Below are positions 9,886 through 33,292 of a stretch of DNA of 64,000 nt, piece by piece (position 1 is the stretch's first letter; every line of letters begins with the position of its first letter). The notes beneath the pieces are model-generated. The model had not been told where the DNA came from and did not search any database. It was given only the letters and a program-made list of their open reading frames with translations. Origin of the DNA: Enoplolaimus lenunculus (lineage: Eukaryota > Nematoda > Enoplea > Enoplida > Thoracostomopsidae); NCBI GenBank assembly GCA_030248215.1, contig JASANG010001915.1, positions 1 through 64,000 on the forward strand, read 5' to 3'. The position numbers were made by a program, and so were the translations under genes.

Positions 9886-10213
9886 TCGGAAGCAGTCAAA
9901 ACAGTGCTATAGCAGTGAACAATAGCTCACGAGTGACAACCCAATAGCATTTTGCTGGTTTGTGTAAATCCCAATCAGTACAAAGTTTACATTTGCATTA
10001 AAGGCAACATCCAACCAGCGATGTTGGCAACATTTTTCAGGCGTACCAACTTCACCACACTTAAATATAGGAAAGTATCACAATTTTTTTGGTTTTCAAC
10101 CCCGCCTACCCCTCCGCCTCCGTGTTCTGCTGGCTACGCCTTTGCCAATAGTGTCGTGTCTTGATTGAATGTAAACCGGGGTGATCTGATATAGAATTTT
10201 TTTATCGTTCATT
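9886..10213. other. Intergenic, nothing certain
   Basis: No gene was found. A C-rich stretch at about 10097-10135 ending in GCTGGCTACGCC may be the end of another degenerate GTAGCCAGC-type MITE. Confidence 0.35.
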
Positions 10214-10221
10214 GAATTTTT

Positions 10222-10407
10222 GGCCCACGTATAGAACAGGGCCGGATCGTTGTTCCGGCGGGGCTGTAATAGAGTCAGTTTAAGCTTTAGACGAACTTTT
10301 TTGCTTAGGCTTAGGCTTAGGCATAGGCTCATCCTTACGCTTAGGCTTACGCTTACGCTTTGGAATGTGCTTATACTACTGTTCCTTCCCTGTTCTATAC
10401 ATGGGCC
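10222..10407 (+). mobile_element. hAT-type MITE with TTAGGC core, 8-bp TSD
   Basis: The element runs from GGCCCACGTATAGAACAGGG to CCCTGTTCTATACATGGGCC. It is flanked by the identical 8-bp direct repeat GAATTTTT (10214-10221 and 10408-10415). The core is a degenerate array of GCTTAGGCTTAGGC and GCTTACGCTTAGGC steps, followed by TGCTTATACTACTGTTCC. Eight-base duplications fit hAT elements. Confidence 0.88.
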
Positions 10408-10415
10408 GAATTTTT

Positions 10416-10922
10416 CTGTCCGCCGCTTGCTAAATTCAGTTTCAAACTGTGTCGAATAAAGTAAATGTCTCGAGAAGACCACAATTAATTGCGTCAAAAT
10501 ATAAAAAATTAGCAATAAAAATTACTGAAGTACCATTTTTTGTCGTATAACTGCTACATTCGTGGTGCACGTGCATGGTGTACGGTTTGAGTTTTATGGG
10601 ATGGCTAGAAAAAAATCCCTTATTGCGCTCCAATTTCAATCTCCTGCGACCGCGGATAGTAATTGTGAAACCAGCAACCAGCAGCTATATGTCGCTGCGT
10701 GTAATTAAGTCTCGGCTTGCTACAGTCTTACAAAAGAGCCGTTGCACTGTGCTACATAGAAACCTGAAACTGACTATGACGGCTGTGTTGTTTTCTGTAT
10801 TCACGCAATGCTGTACGTAGACTGTGCGAATACACACAGTTTTCACTGTTGTATACGAGAACGTATATGATGTATCTCTGTGCTGATATATATAGCTTGC
10901 ATGCATATTAATTATATGATGC
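10416..10922. other. Intergenic, nothing recognised
   Basis: Overlapping short frames on both strands show no recognisable protein and no terminal repeats. Confidence 0.4.
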
Positions 10923-10930
10923 CGCATGCT

Positions 10931-11102
10931 CAATGGCGGATCCATGGGGGGCCACCCCGGCCGTGCCCCCCCAACAGCATCTCGACAAAAATTATATAGC
11001 AATTTTGTGACAATAGTTCGTGGTTTGTGGGTGGGTCAAAAGTAAATTTATTACTTGTGAAATTTTGGGGCCCCCCATTTTGAGATGCTGGATCCGCCAC
11101 TG
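10931..11102 (+). mobile_element. hAT-type MITE with GTGGCGGATCC ends, 8-bp TSD
   Basis: Starts CAATGGCGGATCCATGG and ends GAGATGCTGGATCCGCCACTG. It is flanked by a perfect CGCATGCT duplication (10923-10930 and 11103-11110). Inside are CACCCCGGCCGTGCCCCCC and TCTCGACAAAAATTATATAG, both present again in the copy at 17352. Confidence 0.9.
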
Positions 11103-11110
11103 CGCATGCT

Positions 11111-11520
11111 GTGTGATTTTATGTTCGTTATGTGAGCCGGTAAACTGGAACTTGCTTGCCTTCCGTTTTTTTAAAGTGGCTCCAGGTGCGTTATTGTAAT
11201 CCTTTAAGGTAACAAAAATTGCAACTGGATGTACTACTAGCTGTGATATAACTAACTGAATTATCTGCGCTCGGTCAGGATATAATAAACGGAGATTTCA
11301 TCAGGGCGGTATAACCATGGATGAATTGTAAAAGTATTTTTTGCGACGTAGCGAGCGAGAAAATTGTGTTTGCCGATTTGTTGATTGTTGTTTTGTACTC
11401 AAGGTTCCAGTATTTTGTTGGACAGCCTATAAAAATGCTGTTTTTCTCGTCTCTCCAAAAACTACGAGGGTAATGTACTGGTATGGTAGGTATAATACAC
11501 ATGTTCCAATGTATAGTCAA
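11111..11520. other. Intergenic, nothing recognised
   Basis: No gene, MITE end or array was seen. Confidence 0.4.
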
Positions 11521-11524
11521 AGGT

Positions 11525-11735
11525 CAGTCTGATATTCAGGCCAATTTGCTAATAGCGATTGTAAGGTGTCGCAAAAGAACAGTGATTTAAGACCAACGCT
11601 GATTTGTTAACCGTATTGTCTAATAGCCAAATGTGATTGGTCTATATGGCCAAACTTGTATTACGTCAAATGGTAGATTGGCCAGGCCAATTAGTATATA
11701 ATTGTCCAGAATAGCAGATTAGCCTACGACAAATG
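11525..11735. mobile_element. GATTGGCC-type MITE, degenerate
   Basis: Carries GATTGGTCTATATGGCCAAA, ACCAACGCTGATTTGTTAAC and AATAGCAGATTAGCCTACGAC. The same set of phrases recurs at 19620-19960, 49310-49570 and 56780-57015. Ends are poorly defined, so family membership is inferred from the shared internal phrases. Confidence 0.5.
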
Positions 11736-11765
11736 TAGACCTCTGGTTTTCACGACGGCTACCAT

Positions 11766-12151
11766 CAGGGTGCAACCGGAATTCCGGTTCCGGTTCCGGC
11801 ATTTTTTCACCTTCCGGTTCCGGTAAATTTTTACCGGATTTAAAAATTCCGGTGTTATAATTTGACCGTTTTCTTAACTTTGCTAATTTTTAAGAATCTC
11901 TTTAGAAAGCCACTTGTATTCCGAATATAAGCCATTGATGGTGGATTTCACTTCAGTCGACGACGAAAATCTAAAATACAACAATTAAAATAAATATCTA
12001 TGTTCGACTAAGGTTATTTCACAAATAATAGAGCAAAAAAATAAGATTAAAATGAAATTTTTGGTGAAATGCATTTTTCACTTTCCGGTTCCGGTTCCGG
12101 AAAAATTTTCAAATTCCGGTTCCGGTAAATTGTAATTCCGGTTGCACCCTG
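11766..12151 (+). mobile_element. hAT-type MITE CAGGGTGCAACCGGAA, 8-bp TSD
   Basis: Begins CAGGGTGCAACCGGAATTCC and ends CCGGTTGCACCCTG. It is bracketed by a perfect GCTACCAT duplication (11758-11765, 12152-12159). Subterminal regions are runs of TTCCGG / GGTTCCGG around a 230-bp AT-rich core. The copy at 17989-18381 is nearly collinear in the opposite orientation. Confidence 0.92.
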
Positions 12152-12249
12152 GCTACCATGTATTAGTGCATTTTTTGAGATCCAATAAGGGTTTGGTGTG
12201 AAAGTTAGTTCTTTAAAATATCTTTTTCGATGATTTACAAGTATTAAGG

Positions 12250-12482
12250 TTGAAAATTTTCTATGGGAAGTAAAACTTTCCAATTCCGATTGCACAATCC
12301 ATCGGATTCGAAATTTTGAAATTTTAATTCTAATCATATTTTGCATACAACGTTTTTGAGAATTGTTCCCAACCAACAGACACCCAAATCATCAATATTA
12401 TATATTTTGTTAATATATACAAATTGGAACTGGAACCAGAAGGTGAAAAAATGCCGGAACCGGAATTCCGGTTGCGCCGTGT
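12250..12482. mobile_element. Truncated relative of the CCGATT/CCGGAA MITEs
   Basis: Shares CCAATTCCGATTGCACAATC and ACCAACAGACACCCAAATCA with the element at 23772-24212, then ends in CCGGAACCGGAATTCCGGTT. It looks like a chimera or a deletion derivative of the two subfamilies. Confidence 0.55.
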
Positions 12483-12990
12483 TTTCAACCTATTTTCACA
12501 ATGTTTCATTTTATCGATTGTTCGTCGCCAACAGCCAAAACATTTTAAATTTGTTTTAAAAATCGTGTTTTTTGTTTTACTGCGCAAATGTTTTAATTTG
12601 TAAAGTCAAAAGATACGTAAGCTAATAAAACTAATAGTTCTATTCTAATTACTTGTTTTTGTGTACGCAGCTGAAAAAAACTGCGGCCATTTTTAGACAA
12701 TATCTTATTTTGCTCCTGGGCTAATTTTCGTTACTGTAAAGTTTGGCTCGTTTAGTTTTATTTGTATACGTTGGGAGTTTAAGTTTAAGAGACGCGAAAA
12801 TAAAATAGTGTACCGCTGCATGCGTAAAATTTAACTAATTGTAAAGAATAAAAACTAAATATAAGGTTGTGTTTTATTGCACGGCTTCGACCCTTATTTT
12901 TAAACTGTAGTTACGCTCCTGGTCTGTTTACCGTTAACAAGTAATACTACCCTGATTAGCAGTATCGTTTGGACTACGATGTATGATTCC
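12483..12990. other. Intergenic, nothing recognised
   Basis: AT-rich; no exon, array or terminal repeat was identified. Confidence 0.4.
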
Positions 12991-12999
12991 CGGTCAGAA

Positions 13000-13095
13000 G
13001 GTCGCCGGATCGATAGCCGCCGAACAAAAAGGCGTCTGGACCAAAGGCCGTCCGGACCAAAGGTCGTCTGGAGAAAAGTCGGCTCTGTCAAAAGG
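13000..13095. repeat. Short repeat of a GGACCAAAGGCCGTC-like motif
   Basis: CTGGACCAAAGGCCGTCCGG is followed by ACCAAAGGTCGTCTGGAG and related steps, a few imperfect copies of about 16-18 bp. No gene was seen in it; the function is unknown. Confidence 0.5.
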
Positions 13096-13484
13096 ACGCC
13101 CTTGGATAAAAAACAGCTACATTTTTCGGTGCCTGCTGGCTGACCTACGAAAATCATCAAAGCCTCAATCTGTAGCAAGAGTAATTAACATTTACTCTTT
13201 CACTTCGTTGTCCATGTGACAGCCCTCAGCGGATCTTAGTCACCTTTGACTTACAGAAAACTGGATTCCCATAATGGGCACATGAGCCAGGTGAATATTG
13301 CAACTGAACGCAACGCTATAAAAACATAGAATAGTAAAATAGGGGTCGTTGTTAAAGTGTTAAAAATGCATCGGTGTGAGGTGTTAAACTTTGTCACGTA
13401 AACACTTTAGTTACCTTAAGCCACGGAAGGAAAATTTGCAACCTACGTTCTGATATTTGAATGCAATCTAGTATTAAACTTGAA

Positions 13485-13588
13485 TTCAGTATCCGGCTCC
13501 GGTCGGATACTAGATTATCCCGCTCCGGCCGGATACTAGATTATCGGGCTCCGGCTCCATCAGTTTTTGGTATCCGGTTGCACCCTGC
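13485..13588. mobile_element. Fragment of a CCGG-iterated hAT-like MITE
   Basis: GGATACTAGATTATC occurs twice between GCTCCGG steps, and the piece ends GGTATCCGGTTGCACCCTG, the terminus used by the CAGGGTGCAACCGGA family. The other end is missing. Confidence 0.55.
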
Positions 13589-15148
13589 TTATTATCCAGG
13601 CGGTCTATTGTCCAGTCGGCATTTTGTCACCGCGACCACTTGTATGGCAGCCTTCTGTCCTGTCACCGCGATATAATTCAAATGGATTTGATATTTATTC
13701 AGACGAAAATGTTCACTGTATAATATGTTATTTTGATCTGGTTAGAATGAACATCGTGTACAGCGAGTGTGAGTCTTCGCACAGTTTTATGTAACCATTG
13801 TATTCGGCGAACTTTCATCGTCGAAAAGTATATTCTGTGTTTGTTTAGTGTTTGTTTGAGAGCGTTTGGTGTATTGTATGAATACGTTGGTCTAGACAAT
13901 TACAAGCTTGGTCAAAGCGTACCCTCTGGCAGATCTAAATGGTTAGCCACCACAGCCTATCTCTTCACCAACAGGATAACAATCAAGATTTTGTATTAAT
14001 TAAGGTTTCGTTTAGCACTAAAATGATATTCAGCTGCTCACCCGCTTCGCTCGAGAGGTTTTACGACTGTTATATCTCGCGTTGATTCATTTTAGAAATT
14101 TCTGGATCTGCCACTGAAGATACCGCACAGGATATAGGCTTAAAATTGATTTTCATAAGCCTCTGTTTTCTGGCAAACTGATAGTCGTAGTGTTGCCTGC
14201 TCAGCTACTCATGGTATAATGTGTAACAATCTAAACTAGATCAATATTTTTGTACCAGCTTTGTGTTTTAATTCGTTTGATAAGTATTCGCTGTCAGTGC
14301 CGATGGAAGCTCTCTGATCTCGTTTTTGGAGATCCCAGGGTGTCCAGGAGGTCCATTTTGACCTAAACAAAATGCACTGTTTCATAGCCAGTTTTCAAGT
14401 TGCTAAAATGCGAAAGGTAAACAATTTTTGCTTTAATGTTATCGTAAGCATTAGCCCAAGCGTTTTCCTAAGCTTTACCTAAGCCTAAATGTATTCTTAA
14501 ATGTAAGCCCTGGTCTTAAATGTTGGAAAAGTGTACAAGTGCCCCGTAGCCAATTATTTGAAGACTTTCCACACAACGTGTAAGCAAACAAATAGCTTTG
14601 GCAGGTTGATTGCAGGCGTGTACTCGTGTCTTCTTCAACAATGTATAATTCATATACTCTAGCGAATATAACACGCAAAACGCGAGTTTTGCATACAAAA
14701 ACTGTACTATTCGTAGTGCGACTGCGATCGCCGTAGTATTTACAACGTTTCTATGCTGAATAATGGAACACTCGATTGTAGTACGTAATAATGAATTTGG
14801 GCGCAGGTCGCGCGTACTGCAAGTTTATAGACAGATGTGTTTGTGTTTACGAGTCTGTTGTGATGCGTGTATTTTTTAGCTGTTTTGTACACAACATGTA
14901 AGAAGTCTTACACACGATTACGTTGTTATATGGTCTTGTCAGGTAGTTTTTATGCGTTTAAAAACGGTGACGAAGTTACGGTATTTGTTGCAATTTGCTC
15001 ATGCTTTGTTGAGTGTCATAGTAATAAAAAGGTTTCTTTTCAAATTCTGGGCAGCCAGCCATTTATTGAAGAACCGTGCGGAGGAAAATGACAGATCATG
15101 GTCTTGTACGTAGTAATTCTTCAGACAAATAAAACTTGTACCTCGTGC
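13589..15148. other. Intergenic, nothing recognised
   Basis: About 1.5 kb without a supportable gene. A small CCTAAG-rich patch lies at about 14470-14510, and TCTGGATCTGCCACTG at about 14100 resembles a solitary GTGGCGGATCC MITE end. Confidence 0.45.
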
Positions 15149-15156
15149 GTGCGTTC

Positions 15157-15356
15157 ACTAGCGGATCCAGAGGGGAGGGGGCGTGCGCCCCCGTCAGAAT
15201 TTTTTGTGTTAAAATGGTAAGGTCCGTACCTTACAATTTTTCGGCCTCAGATAATCTTTTGGTGTTGAAATGATGAAGTCCCTAAATTGCAATTTTTGCG
15301 GTTCATAACATATGCCAGCCCGTCCTGCCGCCAGAAGTTTTTGGATCCGTCTTTGG
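15157..15356 (+). mobile_element. hAT-type MITE with GCGGATCC ends, diverged
   Basis: Ends ACTAGCGGATCCAG and TTGGATCCGTCTTTGG, flanked by GTGCGTTC and GTGCGTTT (15149-15156, 15357-15364; 7 of 8 identical). It has the C-rich GCGCCCCCGTC motif of the family but a different interior from the copies at 10931 and 17352. Confidence 0.7.
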
Positions 15357-15850
15357 GTGCGTTTCGATAAATTTGTGAAAAACTAAGTAACTGGCTCCGG
15401 GGAAAATTATTATAGTTTAAGGTTATTGCACCGCCCGCTTCAGGTAAGCTATGACACGTGATGTTTTAGACCGCTAATTTCTTCAGAGGTGTCGACTTTA
15501 GATGATTGAACATTATTCACCGAAGTACTACTTGAGAAATCTGACAAATCATTTTGCCGCCCGCCTTAGCCAATTATTAAGAAGTTGTCTATAATCAAGT
15601 TGTAAACGGCGCAAAACAGCCAGTTGAATGCTTGCGTTCACTTAACTGTCCTGTTCCTTGGCTAAAAAATTTGATTTTGGCATTTCGGTAGTTGTAATTT
15701 ATAGGAATTCCGACAAAACTCATTTCAATTGCTAATCCCATACATTTATCTGTTGTTTCGTTTTAATTAACATTGGTGCTATTTGAAATTGATTCAATTT
15801 TGGGTGAATATATTGGAATATGCGACTTGTTTTATGGGTTATTTTTTATC
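15357..15850. other. Intergenic, nothing recognised
   Basis: No exon or repeat family could be assigned. Confidence 0.4.
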
Positions 15851-15854
15851 AGTA

Positions 15855-16285
15855 GTGTGACCCTGGGCGGAGGTACGGAATATGGACCCCCCTTGGAATT
15901 TAATGAAAAACAGTTTATTTTATAGATTTCGGCGAGCTGAGTTCAGTGGTACCACTGCTAGGGCTGCAGGGCCCCCGGTTCAAAAGTTATGACCCTTTAA
16001 ACTTTCAACTTTTCGCTGTACAAAACAGGTCCTAACGGCAACCAAATTTGAATGCCGAATGAACCTGGTTCAGCGTATAATTTACGAACATGTGAATGAC
16101 AGATACTTTTTCTTCCAATCTGTGCGTGTTTGCATTATATTTTCGAGGGCCATAACTTTTGAATTGTTGGTCATGCAGCCATAAAAGTGGTACCGTTGAA
16201 CGCAGCTATTCGAAATCTATAGGATATGCCAGTTCTTGTTAAATTCCTAGGTGGTCCAGATGCCGTACATCCGCCGTGTCCCTGA
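15855..16285. mobile_element. Long palindromic MITE
   Basis: The left arm from GACCCTGGGCGGAGGTACGG is matched in reverse by CCGTACATCCGCCGTG at the right end. The pairing continues inward for about 150-170 bp: GGAATTTAATGA with TTAAATTCC, TATAGATTTCG with CGAAATCTATA, GTGGTACC with GGTACC, TTCAAAAGTTATG with CATAACTTTTGAA. The unpaired loop is about 100 bp. No open frame was seen. The superfamily could not be set because a clear target duplication was not found. Confidence 0.75.
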
Positions 16286-17340
16286 ATAGTGACCGCGGAT
16301 TTGGTGGCGTGATAACTTAACTAATAGATTAGGCACTTGTAGACTTGAGACTTTACGACACAGTTTTTGTAATTTTTACATCCTGGCGCATTGCTTAGGC
16401 TCAGGTTTGATCTTAGGCTTACGGTTTGTTTTTAAGATTATGATTAACGCGTGTGGTGTGGGGATAAAATGCGCAACTGCCAATTTATCAAAAGTAGTAC
16501 AAAATTCTAATTCACTGGTGGCTGATATTTAAACAAACGTCGTAAAATATATACGTAGTTTAATTTCTACAAGACGGGCGAGGCTATAAGGTTTTCTGAA
16601 AAAATGAGCAGAAACTTGACCTGTCCCGGAGCCAGGATTTTTGTCGGGACCTGGGCTGAGATTATTGCGTGCTATATTAAAAACCCGTGTCATAAAAACG
16701 CTCGAAAACTACCTATTCAGACATATATACGTATAGAAAGCGAGATAAATCGCTTGAAGTGTCAGCGTGACATACGATACTGTTTTCGAAATCACAGAGC
16801 TGATATTAAAATAACAGTTTGAATTAATTTTTGTAGACAACAATGGGATACGAGTGAAACAGTAAAAAAATTTTCCATTAATTGTCTACTATTTCGGCTC
16901 CGGCTCCGGGACAGCTTTAGCAGAAACGTAGAATACAAGAGAGAAATAGGGAATACGTGTTCCTTGTTGAAATTTCGTGTGAGACTCGAAAAAGGCACCT
17001 TTACAGGCTGTAGAACAAATTACACACTACGGAGGTCAAAAATATTTATCGCGCTCACTACGTGGTTATGTTATCTTGAAATCAAATCCTCTGCTACGAT
17101 TATGAAAATGAGTTTGCAAAGACTAGTGTGTCAGAGTAGTATGTTTATGTTCAAAATCGAAGTGAAAAGTTGCTGCGTTTATGTATGTATTAGAGTACGT
17201 AGTTATACGTGGCATATTGAAACATTGATGAGTATAAATGTTTTTAATGACTTAAAAACACTATGATTGGATTTCAAATTTTTCTCACGCATGAGATGCA
17301 TGAATAAATCGACATTACGTACCCTACACTGGGCGTTTGA
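16286..17340. other. Intergenic, nothing recognised
   Basis: About 1 kb with no supportable gene. A short TTAGGC-like patch lies at about 16393-16430, and GGCTCCGGCTCCGGGACAGC occurs at about 16894. Confidence 0.4.
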
Positions 17341-17351
17341 TAGGTCGTGGC

Positions 17352-17718
17352 CATTGGCGGATCCATGGGGGGCACCCCGGCCGTGCCCCCCCCAACAGCA
17401 TCTCGACAAAAATTATATAGAGTGTCAATTGCTATTCTACGAAATAAATTGAAATCCATAACCGCTAATGCTAAAACATTTTCCGACAACAGCAGGCAGT
17501 TCCAACTCATTCAAAATAGAAACGGATATTGCTGAAGCTGACTGGATTTTGCTTTTTCAAAACTGATTTGGCTTCCGATTCCGAGCCTAAATAATTGAAC
17601 GAACGTAAGGAAGTCAATTTTATGACAATAGTTCGTAGTTTGTGTGTGGGTCAAAAATAAGTTTATTACCTGTGAAATTTTGCCCCCCCCCCATTTTGAG
17701 ATCCTGGATCCGCCACTA
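17352..17718 (+). mobile_element. hAT-type MITE with GTGGCGGATCC ends, carrying a 200-bp insert
   Basis: Flanked by a perfect GTCGTGGC duplication (17344-17351, 17719-17726). The outer parts match the copy at 10931-11102 closely. About 200 bp (roughly 17424-17620) interrupt it and are bounded by GTCAATT on both sides. The insert has no recognised ends. Confidence 0.88.
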
Positions 17719-17988
17719 GTCGTGGCCGAGCTGGGGGCATCAACCGAGAATCTCGGTTTGTACCGACGGGATACTTGTGGGTGGGAAGTTGCATAATTTT
17801 CAATAAAACGTCAATTGCACTAGCCAGTGATTAGTTACGCCTGTAATTTATACTGTTTTTCCCACAAATATAAGGAATCGTAAAATTAACCGAGGGTTGA
17901 AATCCTGAGTAGAGCGGCTGAACAGGGTGAAAATCTTAAGGTGAGACTTTTTGTATATATTCCTGATATGGTTGCGCTTGCTGCCAGG

Positions 17989-18381
17989 CAGGTGCAACCG
18001 GAATTACAATTTACCGGAACCGGAACCGGAATTTGAAAATTTTACCGGAACCGGAACCGGAAAGTGAAAAATGCATTTCACCAAAAATTTCATTTTAATC
18101 TTATTTTTTGCTCTATTATTTGTGAAATAACCTTCGAACATAGATATTTATTTTATTTGTTGTATTTTAGATTTTCATCATCGACTGAAGTGAAATCCAC
18201 CATCAGTGGCTTATATTCGGAGTACAAGTGGCTTTCAAAAGAGATTCTTAAAAATTAGCAAAGTTAATAAAACGGCCAAATTATAATACCGGAATTTTTA
18301 AATCCGGTAAAAATTTACCGGAACCGGAACCGGAAGGTGAAAAAATGCCGGAACCGGAACCGGAATTCCGGTTGCACCCTG
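17989..18381 (-). mobile_element. hAT-type MITE CAGGGTGCAACCGGAA, 8-bp TSD, inverted
   Basis: Runs from CAGGTGCAACCGGAATTAC to CCGGTTGCACCCTG with a perfect CTGCCAGG duplication (17981-17988, 18382-18389). The interior is the reverse complement of the copy at 11766, including the TTTTTGCTCTATTATTTGTG phrase. It lies about 300 bp upstream of the FRMD start codon. Confidence 0.92.
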
Positions 18382-18689
18382 CTGCCAGGAGCGTAGACCA
18401 GATTTTATTCTGGGGTGTTGTAAACGTCATGTACATGATGAATACATAAATACTTTTTGAACTTTAGGATCCAGAATGTTATTCTAAAGCATGTTAAAAG
18501 TGCTTTTTCAGGTCGTCTTTCGAGACATTTCGGCAACAGAATATATATCCTTATATCCCACTCATATTAAGCTCCCCATGCTTGCAGTTTTCGCTTTGCC
18601 GTAGATACACATAATTCTAAAATGACTTAAAAGTATAGTTCTTTTCAGTATTTCGCGAGCAGTTTTAGTATTATTTAATTGTTTTAATT

Positions 18690-30776
<12,087 letters not shown>

Positions 30777-32568
30777 TGTTGTCATTTTAAGTTTGGATAT
30801 TTTTATTGATTTTTTATTATTTCTGGGGTTCTCGTTGATGGCAGCTTCAGCAATTATTCCAATGAAATTGTATTACATGGATTCACGTTAAGTAAGCAGT
30901 CAGATTTAGTCCCTTTATACAGCTAATTAAGCATGCGCACAAGAAATTCATGATCAAAGTGCAGTTTTGTTTAATGAGCTGGACATAATCTTCAGCGTGT
31001 GTTTTTTCTTGGGGCTTATTTTAGCCACAATGTGTTAGCATTATTGGTTGTGAAACTCGATAAACATGAGTTGCTTCTTAACGTAAGTAACGTTTGTGTT
31101 GGTAATCAGAAAATTCGGCTTCATTCCTGATATTTACCTTGCATAATGTCTCCACAGATTATGCATATATGTCGTGTGCTGAACACCGATTTGGCTCACT
31201 TCGCAGTCTGAGCTGTCCCAAAAGTAAATTGATGTTTAACGCAATCTGAACAACATGCGAATAATATTGTACTGTAACAAATGATCTGTTTTATTACGTA
31301 TTATTATATGCTGCAATTATTGTAGGATTCAGTTTGTTTTGTAGTAGTTTTTCTTGTTATCCTGATCAACATTCGATGTTCAGAACCTCGTGTCCGCTCA
31401 GGTGCCACGTGGAAGAAATAGTTGTTGAGCACGCGATCAACACGTTGTTGATGACTTCGGGCTATTCACTACTATATAGTGTGTGCAGTTTCTTAAAATT
31501 ATGAGTTCAATATTTTTCGGTGCACGTATCTAAATGGGCAGTCATCCATGTTGCTTGTGCAGACTAATTCTATTGTTTGCTAATTTTGCTAATTATAATA
31601 TGTAAGTGAAGAAGGCCTGAACGTATGTTATTGCTCCAGAATAGGTCGTGTTTCGATAGTTCATATTTCTGACTGTGCGTTTGTGTTTGAGCACTACTAA
31701 GTAAACCGATCGTTGATCGGATAGTCAATAAGAACTGATGTCTATTTCACTTAGTGGTAGTTTTAGATATGACAGTATAAGCAGCAGCGTACCGAGAAAC
31801 ACGACTAAAATATGGCTTTAAAGGCAAAAATGAAAGAAAACGATGGTTCAGTGAGGCAGTGTGCTTGCATAGCAGATATCGCTCTCGTTTACGGAGCGTT
31901 ACCCTTGGTTTTTGTGTCGCTAGGCTCAGGATCTGTGACGGAGTTGTGACTGCGGCTCTCACGCATATATACGGTATATAATAATGTCTGTTTTATGTAA
32001 TTTATGAGCATGTTGAATGAAACTTCATTTCAGTCGTTTGGAAGACTAATAGGCTTCAGGCTATACGTTCGGTGATGATGTTCTACTGTGCAGCCACGAA
32101 AAAAAAATTGCGGTTTGTGCGCTTTTGACGTTGCGAAGTTATATACCTATTTGAAATGTCTGGACAATTTTTTGGAAAGTATAACTTTAATGTTGATATA
32201 CGTACAAAGTTGAATATATAGTGGACATTTGTGTTCACGTTCGTGGACGCCGCCAAGCATGAAACCGGAGTCATGGACCGTGCCAGTATTTTAGCGAAAC
32301 GAAAATAGGTCACACGCCAGCTGTGGCTGGTTGCTTTTTATTAGTACTTCGAAATGTTAGGCATTGTCGTACTTATGTCGTCAGCTAATTTTAGTAACTT
32401 GTCCACGTGTTATTTAACGCTGCTTCAAGTAAGCTCGGCAACAAGGTCAGATGTATCTACTTATTTTTTTTGCTTATGTAGTTGTTTTTGTCTGCTATAT
32501 TCCTTGCCGGTGAGAGGTTTTATCCATATATATCTGGTATCTGGATTACATTGATCAATTTGCTGTCA
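30777..32568. other. Intergenic, nothing recognised; presumed 3' UTR at the left
   Basis: The first few hundred bases must include the FRMD 3' UTR, but no AATAAA is visible within 500 bp of the stop. No other gene, array or MITE was seen. Confidence 0.4.
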
Positions 32569-32570
32569 AT

Positions 32571-32942
32571 GGCTGGGTTTCTGAAGTCTCACTGAAGTAT
32601 TTACTATAGTTATACTTAAGTAATTACTTAAGTCGACGACTTACGTAGTAAATACTTGAATTTTTGAGCAAGAACAAATAAACGCCAAATCTGAGCCATG
32701 GTCATAACAAGAAAGTAATAGTTTTGCATTATATTAAGGAAGCACGGTGCGTCTACGATTTCAGTTAGACTAAGGTTAGTGTACCGGGTTCGTTAATCCA
32801 TAGCATGCCAAATTTATTCAGCGACTTAAGTGTATATTTACTTAATTTAAGTACGCTTTTAAAAACGGCAAAATTGTGAAGTAACTACTTAGGGCGTATT
32901 TAAGTAGTAAGTCGTACTTAGTACGGTTTCAGAAACCCAGCC
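32571..32942 (+). mobile_element. GGCTGGGTTTC MITE, first of an inverted pair
   Basis: Starts GGCTGGGTTTCTGAAG and ends GGTTTCAGAAACCCAGCC. Subterminal regions are full of ACTTAAGTA-type steps (AGTATTTACT, CTTAAGTAATTACTTAAG). The interior phrase TCATAACAAGAAAGTAATAG identifies the family. Confidence 0.85.
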
Positions 32943-32959
32943 ACTAGCTGTTAGTTAAA

Positions 32960-33292
32960 CAGTGGGTTTCCAAAACCCTACTTAAGTACAACTTAGTACA
33001 TAAGTACGTGCTAAGTAATTACTTTACCATTTTCTCGTTTTTAAAAGCGTACTTAAGTTAAGTAAATAGTTATCGCTGACTAAATTTGATCTATTACAAA
33101 GTAACCATTGGGGCATACTAACCTTGGTTTAATTGAAATTGTAGACTCATGGAGTCTGCTTAATATAAAGCGAAACTATTACTTCCTTGTTATGACAATA
33201 GCTCACATAGGCGTTTGTTTTTGTTCAAAAAGTTAAGTAATATTTAAGTGAAACTTAAATAAATACTTAACTAAGTTTTCATAAACCCAGCC
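32960..33292 (-). mobile_element. GGCTGGGTTTC MITE, second of an inverted pair
   Basis: Starts CAGTGGGTTTCCAAAACC and ends TTTTCATAAACCCAGCC. Its interior read in reverse (TCATAACAAGGAAGTAATAG) matches the first copy, so the two neighbours lie in opposite orientation, separated by 17 bp. Confidence 0.85.

Noticed and set aside
10250-10459. Arg/Leu-rich open frame (LRLRLRHRLILTLRLTL)
   Set aside because: Translation of the TTAGGC core of a MITE; the same pattern appears at 44389 and on the opposite strand.
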